From positions 1 to 18,087 of the forward strand of contig QIDY01000356.1 in the NCBI GenBank assembly GCA_003228495.1: 18,087 nt of DNA. Direction: 5' to 3'. A program made the position numbers and the translations under genes. This stretch comes from Nitrospirota bacterium (lineage in GTDB: Bacteria > Nitrospirota > Nitrospiria > Nitrospirales > UBA8639). Shown here in pieces: positions 13,282 to 18,087 of the stretch (position 1 is its first letter; each line of letters starts with the position of its first letter). The notes beneath the pieces are model-generated. The model searched no databases, had not been told where the DNA came from, and saw only the letters and a program-made list of their open reading frames with translations.

Positions 13282-13815
13282 ATGCCTAAAGTTATTACAG
13301 TCAGACGTCAAGAAGGAGAAACGGAGAAAGCCCAGGAATTTGTTCGCACGTATATTTTATTCCCTGCCAGCCTCTTGGGCCTGATTTCCATCCTTGTTGG
13401 AGTTGTGGCGTTGGGTTATCAGTTATTTAAGGGCAACTATGGATGGGAGACATTTACCTATAGCTCGGCTTTGCTTATTGCCGGCGTGTTATTCGGGTTA
13501 GCACAAACAAAATATCAACAATATCTTTTGCGTGAATTTCCCGGGTATTTTGCCAATCGCATGAAAGCCTTTACGCAGCGGTCCATGCGAAAGGCCAAGA
13601 AAACAGTGACGGACGTGACGATTGAACATCGCGGGCGGGGGTTGGTGCCCTTGTGGTATTTCCTCGGGATGGCGGCGTTATTGGCGCTATCAGGAATTTG
13701 TGTATGGACCGGGTTTATGGATCCTGTTGCGGCGGTTGCCTTGCCGTGGGCGGGGTATTTTTGGGCTAAAATGTTTTTTTGGAAAGGTTTGGTTTTGCCG
13801 CCAGGGAAAAAATGA
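13282..13815 (+). CDS. Unknown membrane protein, four predicted helices (177 aa)
   Basis: I do not recognise a family. The 177-residue product has predicted membrane segments near residues 24-47, 58-74, 122-144 and 146-169, so both ends should lie on the same side. A basic, likely cytoplasmic, loop sits in the middle (KYQQYLLREFPGYF...RSMRKAKK, 77-107). The N-terminus (MPKVITVRRQEGETEKAQEF) is charged. There is no signal peptide or catalytic motif. It starts 15 bp after yacG and probably belongs to the same transcript as the exporter and yacG; the ribosome site is poor. It ends before a palindromic element. Confidence 0.75.
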   Translation: MPKVITVRRQEGETEKAQEFVRTYILFPASLLGLISILVGVVALGYQLFKGNYGWETFTYSSALLIAGVLFGLAQTKYQQYLLREFPGYFANRMKAFTQRSMRKAKKTVTDVTIEHRGRGLVPLWYFLGMAALLALSGICVWTGFMDPVAAVALPWAGYFWAKMFFWKGLVLPPGKK

Positions 13816-13853
13816 AGAGGAATTTTTAAGAAGATGCTTTATGAAGAAAAATC

Positions 13854-13976
13854 GTAACTCAGGTATTTAGGCTGAAGACTGAAGGTTGTCATTTATCATA
13901 CCTGTAGCGTTGGATGATGCCGCATGCTTGGCCCCTAAAAGCCTTCGGCCTTCAGTCTATCCACCTGCGCAGTTAC
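13854..13976 (-). repeat. 123-bp palindromic MITE-like element, copy 2 (inverted)
   Basis: On the minus strand it reads GTAACTGCGCAGGTG, then GATAGACTGAAGGCCGAAGG, and ends CCTGAGTTAC, closely matching copy 1 (9856-9973), including GCGGCATCATCCAAC. Its own ends are inverted repeats. The 7-base word GAAAAAT occurs on both sides (13846-13852 and 13977-13983), with one extra C on the left, which looks like a target-site duplication. It lies between convergent genes, where it could act as a two-way terminator. Confidence 0.85.
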
Positions 13977-13995
13977 GAAAAATGGTAAAATCTCA

Positions 13996-15078
13996 TTAAG
14001 AGGACGGTGAGGGTGTAGAGGGGTCGTGGAGCTGCTGTTTTAAGTCGTCCACTTCTTTCCGGAGGGCCCGCAATTCATTTCGCATGTCGGGGAGCTGGTA
14101 TTGAAGCACTTGAGCTTTCCGCCAGGTATTATGAGCCACTGCCGGTCGCCCGCCAACTGTTTGATTTGATTCCACATGATTGGTGACTCCTGCCCCTGAT
14201 GCGATACGCACCTGATCTCCGATGGTGAGATGCTCGACCAATCCCGCTTGGCCTCCAATCATCACGTGGTGTCCAAGTCGAGTACTTCCTGCAATCCCCA
14301 CCTGGGCAACAACAATACAGTGTTCTCCAATCAGGACGTTATGGGCGATCTGCACTTGATTGTCAATTTTGGTGCCTTGTTTGATGATCGTGCTTCCAAA
14401 CGTGGCTCGATCCACGGTCACGTTGGCGCCTAGTTCTACGTCATCTTCTATGAGGACATTCCCTAATTGCGGAATTTTATGGTGACGGCCTTTATGTTGA
14501 GCGTAGCCAAATCCATCGCTTCCAATAACCGTTCCGCTATGTAGAATGACCCGATGTCCCAGTATGCAGTTTGCGAGTAAAGTCGCATGAGGATACAGAA
14601 GGCAATCATTGCCAATGACGGTATCCTCCCCAATGTGCACTCCTGCATAGATGGTCACGCCTGAGCCAATCTCAGCACGATCTCCGATGGTCACCAGTGG
14701 TCCAATCGACACGTCCGGCCCAATGCGCACATCAAGTCCGGTCACCGCTGTAGAATGAATGCCTCGGGGAGGAAGAGGTGGCAGAAAAAACTGTTGGGCC
14801 AAGGTAGCCATGGCTAACAATGGATGAGAGGTGATGAGCTGAGGACGTGGGTCATTGGGAATCGGTTGAGTCGTCAGAAATGCCGCAGCCAGAGAATGTC
14901 TGGCAGTTTCGTGAAATTTGGGTTTCACAACAAAGGAGAGATCGCCACAGGAGGCTTCTTCTAAATGGGATAACCCCGAGATCAAAACTTCCGGTGACCC
15001 ATGAATGGTTGCCTGAATGCTCTGAGCCAATTCTTGGAGAGGAATAGGGGTGTGGTGAGAGTGATGTGTGCCATTCAT
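13996..15078 (-). CDS. lpxD: UDP-3-O-acylglucosamine N-acyltransferase LpxD
   Basis: This 360-residue cytoplasmic trimeric acyltransferase adds the second hydroxyacyl chain from acyl-ACP to UDP-3-O-acylglucosamine, the third step of lipid A synthesis. Order: an N-terminal uridine-binding domain (about 12-100), a left-handed beta-helix of hexapeptide repeats (about 108-300), and a C-terminal coiled coil (330-352). The catalytic histidine is H246 in QVQIAHNV, and GSDGFGYA (186-193) is conserved. Length is close to E. coli LpxD (341). The ATG overlaps the stop of the upstream acyl carrier protein by four bases. The usual neighbours bamA, skp, fabZ and lpxA are absent. Confidence 0.95.
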   Translation of the reverse strand: MNGTHHSHHTPIPLQELAQSIQATIHGSPEVLISGLSHLEEASCGDLSFVVKPKFHETARHSLAAAFLTTQPIPNDPRPQLITSHPLLAMATLAQQFFLPPLPPRGIHSTAVTGLDVRIGPDVSIGPLVTIGDRAEIGSGVTIYAGVHIGEDTVIGNDCLLYPHATLLANCILGHRVILHSGTVIGSDGFGYAQHKGRHHKIPQLGNVLIEDDVELGANVTVDRATFGSTIIKQGTKIDNQVQIAHNVLIGEHCIVVAQVGIAGSTRLGHHVMIGGQAGLVEHLTIGDQVRIASGAGVTNHVESNQTVGGRPAVAHNTWRKAQVLQYQLPDMRNELRALRKEVDDLKQQLHDPSTPSPSS

Positions 15079-15443
15079 AAGTGCGGTGCTTTTGAGCGAG
15101 ATAGAGATTTCGATTTGCTTGCCGGACCGGTGATCTGGTTTTTAGCTTGAGTAGAATCTTTGGCCAGTGAAACGTGGTTCTGAGACGACCCTGTCCGTTC
15201 ACCAAGATAGATCACCACATCGCCGATGGTTTGTAATCGTCCAAAGTCTTCATCAGGAATTTGTAAATCGAACGCTGTTTCAACTTGGTACACCAATTCG
15301 ATCGTTTGCAAGGAATCTAACCCGAGATCATCGCGGAGGGAATCTTCCGGATGCAGGGTTGCAGGATCACGTCGGAGATAGTCTCCTAACGTGGCGTAGA
15401 CTTGCTGGCTGAGACCGTTGGAAGCGGGGAAGGGTGTTGTCAT
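15075..15443 (-). CDS. Acyl carrier protein with basic C-terminal tail
   Basis: Residues about 10-82 form a standard acyl carrier domain; the phosphopantetheine would attach to S44 in GLDSLQTIELV. Instead of ending there like housekeeping AcpP (about 78 residues), this protein runs to 122, with a Ser/Lys-rich tail rich in K, S and Q (about 85-122, including KSKSLSRSK). The gene overlaps fabF upstream and lpxD downstream by four bases each, so the three are translationally coupled. The context suggests it presents acyl chains to FabF and then to LpxD. It is probably a dedicated carrier rather than the general AcpP, which usually lies next to fabG/fabF. The tail may bind acidic partners or membrane lipid, or be only a variable linker. 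Confidence 0.87.
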   Translation of the reverse strand: MTTPFPASNGLSQQVYATLGDYLRRDPATLHPEDSLRDDLGLDSLQTIELVYQVETAFDLQIPDEDFGRLQTIGDVVIYLGERTGSSQNHVSLAKDSTQAKNQITGPASKSKSLSRSKAPHL

Positions 15444-16693
15444 GGAAATTTTTTGAGAACCAAGACGGCATTATTACTACCAAATCCAAAAGCATTCACT
15501 AAAGCCATGCGGAGAGATTTTTTCTGGACTTGAGAAGAGATTCCTGGCAAGGCACAGTGGGGATCGGGATCCGTATAGTTTGCAGTTGGATGGATGACGC
15601 TCTTGTCGATTGATAGCGTTGAGGCGATGGTGGCGATGGCCCCGGCGGCTCCCAATGTGTGGCCAATCAAGGATTTTGTGGCATTGACGAGAAGTGTATT
15701 CACGCGCTTTCCAAAGACCGTACGTAAACCTTTCACTTCTACTTCGTCACCCACGACCGTTGATGTTGCATGGGCATTGACGTAGTCCACCTGTTTGGGT
15801 TCGACCTTCGCATCTTGCAGGGCTTGTGTCATTGTCCGAGCGATATCTAATCCATCTTCCTTGGGAATCACCATGTGATAGGCCTCGCTCGTGGCAGCAT
15901 AGCCCACGAGTTCTGCATAAATGCGGGCTTTTCGACGAGTGGCATGTTGAAGTGACTCCAAGATTAAGGTTCCAGCGCCTTCCCCCATCACAAAGCCATC
16001 GCGCCCGCGATCAAATGGACGAGAGGCTTGGCCGGGTTGGTCATGATATCTCGTGGAAAGAGCGCGTAAAGAACAAAAGCCGGCGAATACCAATGGCGTA
16101 ATACTGGCATCTGCCCCGAACGCGATCATCATATCAGCTTGGCCCTGGCGAATAAACTGCATTGCCTGCCCAATTGCGTGAATGCTCGAAGAACAGGCGG
16201 TAGAAACCGTCAGGTTGGGGCCCTTAGCTCCAACGGCCAAGGCGATAATACCGGAAGCTGAATTCAGGGTAATCGTCGGAATGAAATTAGGATGCACTCT
16301 CTGAGGTTTGTGAAAGTCATACAAATTGGTCAGTTCCCGCTCACCCATCATCATGCCACCCATGCCAACACCAGCCATCACACCCAGACGTTCTGCCCGT
16401 TCATGTTCTAAGCAAAGGCCACTGTCCTGTATGGCCTCCCTCGTTGCCATCAAGGCCATTTGGGCATAGCGGTCCACCCGAGAGGAGAACTTATCCTCAC
16501 TTGGATCTGGTGGTTGAAATTGAGGAATTTGTCCGGCAATTCGTGAACGGTAGCCCTCCATGGGTAGATCGCCAAATGATTCGATGGAAGTAATGCCGGA
16601 TGTTCCGCGAAGGGCCGCCTCCCAAAATTGGGGGATTCCAATTCCTATAGGGGAGACAATCCCCATGCCTGTAATCACCACTCGAGCTGCCAT
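15440..16693 (-). CDS. fabF: Beta-ketoacyl-ACP synthase II-type enzyme (FabF family)
   Basis: This 417-residue condensing enzyme extends acyl-ACP with malonyl-ACP in the cytosol. The catalytic Cys-His-His set is intact: C167 in VSTACSSS, H308 in NAHATSTVVGD and H345 in KSLIGHTLGAAG, with K340 conserved. The start at 16693 (MAARVVITGMG) follows TGAGGAG; a longer frame from 16717 is rejected. The C-terminal glycine motif reads FGFGSNNA instead of the common FGFGGTNA, a variant I associate with specialised ketosynthases. It precedes an acyl carrier protein and lpxD with four-base overlaps. Whether it is the cell's only FabF or a special one for lipid A chains cannot be decided here. Confidence 0.9.
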   Translation of the reverse strand: MAARVVITGMGIVSPIGIGIPQFWEAALRGTSGITSIESFGDLPMEGYRSRIAGQIPQFQPPDPSEDKFSSRVDRYAQMALMATREAIQDSGLCLEHERAERLGVMAGVGMGGMMMGERELTNLYDFHKPQRVHPNFIPTITLNSASGIIALAVGAKGPNLTVSTACSSSIHAIGQAMQFIRQGQADMMIAFGADASITPLVFAGFCSLRALSTRYHDQPGQASRPFDRGRDGFVMGEGAGTLILESLQHATRRKARIYAELVGYAATSEAYHMVIPKEDGLDIARTMTQALQDAKVEPKQVDYVNAHATSTVVGDEVEVKGLRTVFGKRVNTLLVNATKSLIGHTLGAAGAIATIASTLSIDKSVIHPTANYTDPDPHCALPGISSQVQKKSLRMALVNAFGFGSNNAVLVLKKFP

Positions 16694-16948
16694 GGGACTC
16701 CTCAAGACAAGGAGCATAACCTAACAAAATATTGAGGCAATTGGGAGGGGGGAAATCAGAATTGCAAGAACTTTGTTTCCGCGAGAAATATAAAGTGCTA
16801 GTTTAAATATGCGTGAGCTTCATGCGGGCTGAATTATTCTGAAAATTGGCCATGATTTGGCTATTCTGTAAATTAATGTGATACATGAGAATTTTAAATA
16901 GTAATAGCGAGTTAAGATTAAAGAAGAGATGCGAAAAGGATAAAAGGA
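16694..16948. other. AT-rich intergenic region between ychF and fabF
   Basis: This ~255-bp stretch has no credible gene. It is AT-rich (especially 16780-16940) and lies downstream of ychF and upstream of fabF on the minus strand. No clear intrinsic terminator after ychF is visible; a weak fabF promoter is listed separately. Confidence 0.5.
16713..16740 (-). promoter_or_regulatory. Possible promoter of fabF-acp-lpxD
   Basis: On the minus strand TTGCCT (16740-16735) and TATGCT (16718-16713) are 16 bases apart, four matches each. Transcription would start near 16706, leaving a short leader that contains the ribosome site. The match is weak. Confidence 0.3.
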
Positions 16949-18019
16949 TTAGACGTTGAATTTGAAATGACACACATCGCCGTCTTTGACAGGATATTCT
17001 TTGCCTTCGGAGCGAATAAGCCCTTTCTCGCGTAATGCCGCTTCTGACCCATATTGGGCAATGTCGGTGAATCCATAAATGTCTGCCTTAATAAAGCCCT
17101 TCTCAAAATCGGTATGAATCACTCCGGCGGCCTGGGGAGCCTTGGCTCCAATTGGGATGGTCCAGGCGCGGACCTCCTGCGGTCCACCGGTAAAGTAGGA
17201 GCACAGCCCAAGTGTGGCATACGTACCGACGATCACCTTTTCTAGGCCGCTTTGTTCCATACCCAGGTCTTTCATAAAGAGGTGGCGATCCTCGCCGGAC
17301 AGCTCGGCAATTTCGCTTTCGAGTTTGCCACAGATTACGACCGACTTGGAACCACGAGCTTTCGTGAAAGCCTGAAAATCTGCAAGAACGGCCGGATCAG
17401 GACTCTCGTCGGTATTACCGACATAGAAAATCGGCTTGGCTGTCAAGAGAAAATACTCCTTCAACACGTTTGGTTCGATACCCAGTGCGCGGGCAGGTTT
17501 ACCGTCTTCCAGGCCGGTCTTAAGGGCTTCCAGGACCGCCAGTGTTTCTTTCGAGGCCTTATCTCCGGACTTGGCCTTGCCCGAAACTTTATCAAATTGT
17601 CTGGTGAGGCTCTCCAAATCAGCCAACATCAGTTCCATCTCAATAACCTCGATATCACGTTTGGGGTCCACGCTGCCCATCGTATGCACCACATCGGCAT
17701 CCTCAAAGAGACGGACCATGTGGAGAATCGCATCGACTTCACGAATATTGGCCAAAAACTTGTTGCCAAGTCCTTCACCCTGAGCCGCCCCTTTCACGAG
17801 GCCGGCGATATCTACGAAACGGCAGGAAGCGGGAATGGTTTTCTTGGGTTGGAAGAGTTCGGTCAGGCGAGCCAAGCGAAAATCAGGTACAGCCACGACT
17901 CCAATATTTGGCTCGATAGTTGTAAACGGGTAATTCGATGCAGCCGCACCTCCGGAGGTGAGTGCATTGAAGACAGTAGATTTTCCGACGTTAGGAAGCC
18001 CGACGATACCAATTTCCAT
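16949..18019 (-). CDS. ychF: Obg-like ATPase YchF
   Basis: This 356-residue cytoplasmic protein belongs to the YchF/OLA1 group of P-loop NTPases, which bind ATP rather than GTP, associate with ribosomes and influence stress responses. G1 is GLPNVGKS (7-14), G3 is DIAG followed by LVKGA (70-78), and the altered G4 is NTDE (202-205), the N.DE form typical of YchF instead of NKxD. A helical insert covers about 120-180, and a TGS domain closes the protein (about 274-356, with AWTIPIGAKAPQAAGVIHTDFEKGFIKA). Length is normal. The frame opens at ATG 18019; the ribosome site is weak. The usual partner pth is not in the window. Confidence 0.95.
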   Translation of the reverse strand: MEIGIVGLPNVGKSTVFNALTSGGAAASNYPFTTIEPNIGVVAVPDFRLARLTELFQPKKTIPASCRFVDIAGLVKGAAQGEGLGNKFLANIREVDAILHMVRLFEDADVVHTMGSVDPKRDIEVIEMELMLADLESLTRQFDKVSGKAKSGDKASKETLAVLEALKTGLEDGKPARALGIEPNVLKEYFLLTAKPIFYVGNTDESPDPAVLADFQAFTKARGSKSVVICGKLESEIAELSGEDRHLFMKDLGMEQSGLEKVIVGTYATLGLCSYFTGGPQEVRAWTIPIGAKAPQAAGVIHTDFEKGFIKADIYGFTDIAQYGSEAALREKGLIRSEGKEYPVKDGDVCHFKFNV

Positions 18020-18073
18020 AGGGCACGCAAGGTATCAAATCGTAGCCGGGTTGGTCTCTAAGCCAAAAGCCCT

Positions 18074-18079
18074 ATTATA
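18074..18079 (-). promoter_or_regulatory. Perfect -10 box upstream of ychF
   Basis: The minus strand reads TATAAT at 18079-18074, inside CACCTATAATAGGGC. It would place the ychF start site near 18067, with a leader of about 48 bases. The matching -35 would fall beyond the window end, so the promoter cannot be confirmed. Confidence 0.5.
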
Positions 18080-18087
18080 GGTGAGAA

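Noticed and set aside
17252..18061. 269-codon plus-strand frame
   Set aside because: It is antisense to ychF, which is a clear full-length family member.

Overview
The window looks like a chromosomal segment of a Gram-negative bacterium: it carries an LpxD lipid A gene, a lipoprotein-type solute-binding protein and an MsbA-like exporter. GC content is moderate. The mix of genes and the abundant palindromic intergenic repeats remind me of Nitrospirota, perhaps a marine Nitrospira. That is an inference from general resemblance only; the window holds no rRNA or diagnostic metabolic gene. I see no tRNA, rRNA, CRISPR array or phage gene.

Layout. (1) 1-363: no gene can be assigned, but two nested hairpins end directly against an insertion sequence. 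(2) 364-2278: a complete ISAzo13-family insertion sequence with 32-bp imperfect terminal inverted repeats. Its transposase is split over two frames joined by an A8 slippery site and carries an unusual winged-helix-like N-terminal region. (3) 2650-3814: two tandem STAS (anti-anti-sigma-like) proteins and a 78-aa HEAT-type protein. (4) 4075-8011: a promoter with a duplicated -35 region followed by a complete potABCD-type polyamine ABC importer. (5) 8012-11170: a repeat-rich stretch holding a secreted HEAT-repeat protein, peptide deformylase, two copies of a ~522-bp non-coding element with terminal inverted repeats, a REP-like hairpin element, a 118-bp palindromic element and heptanucleotide repeats. 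(6) 11260-13815: an MsbA-like ABC exporter, the zinc protein YacG and an unknown membrane protein. (7) 13854-13976: a second copy of the palindromic element, inverted, between convergent genes. (8) 13996-16693, minus strand: fabF, an acyl carrier protein and lpxD, each overlapping the next by 4 bp. (9) 16949-18019, minus strand: ychF with a perfect -10 box upstream.

How the genes work together. PotABCD should form one importer: lipoprotein receptor, two permeases and an ATPase. The FabF-ACP-LpxD overlap suggests coordinated supply of hydroxyacyl chains to lipid A, and the MsbA-like exporter nearby would fit moving lipid A core across the inner membrane. The tandem STAS proteins have no kinase or phosphatase partner here.

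The most notable non-genic content is four families of intergenic repeats in under 11 kb: the ~522-bp TIR element (two copies), the ~120-bp palindrome (two copies), the REP-like hairpin (two full copies and one partial) and heptamer arrays. I found no clear new defence or biosynthetic system. The best candidates for something undescribed are the ~522-bp hairpin-rich TIR element and the split ISAzo13 transposase with its fused DNA-binding region.
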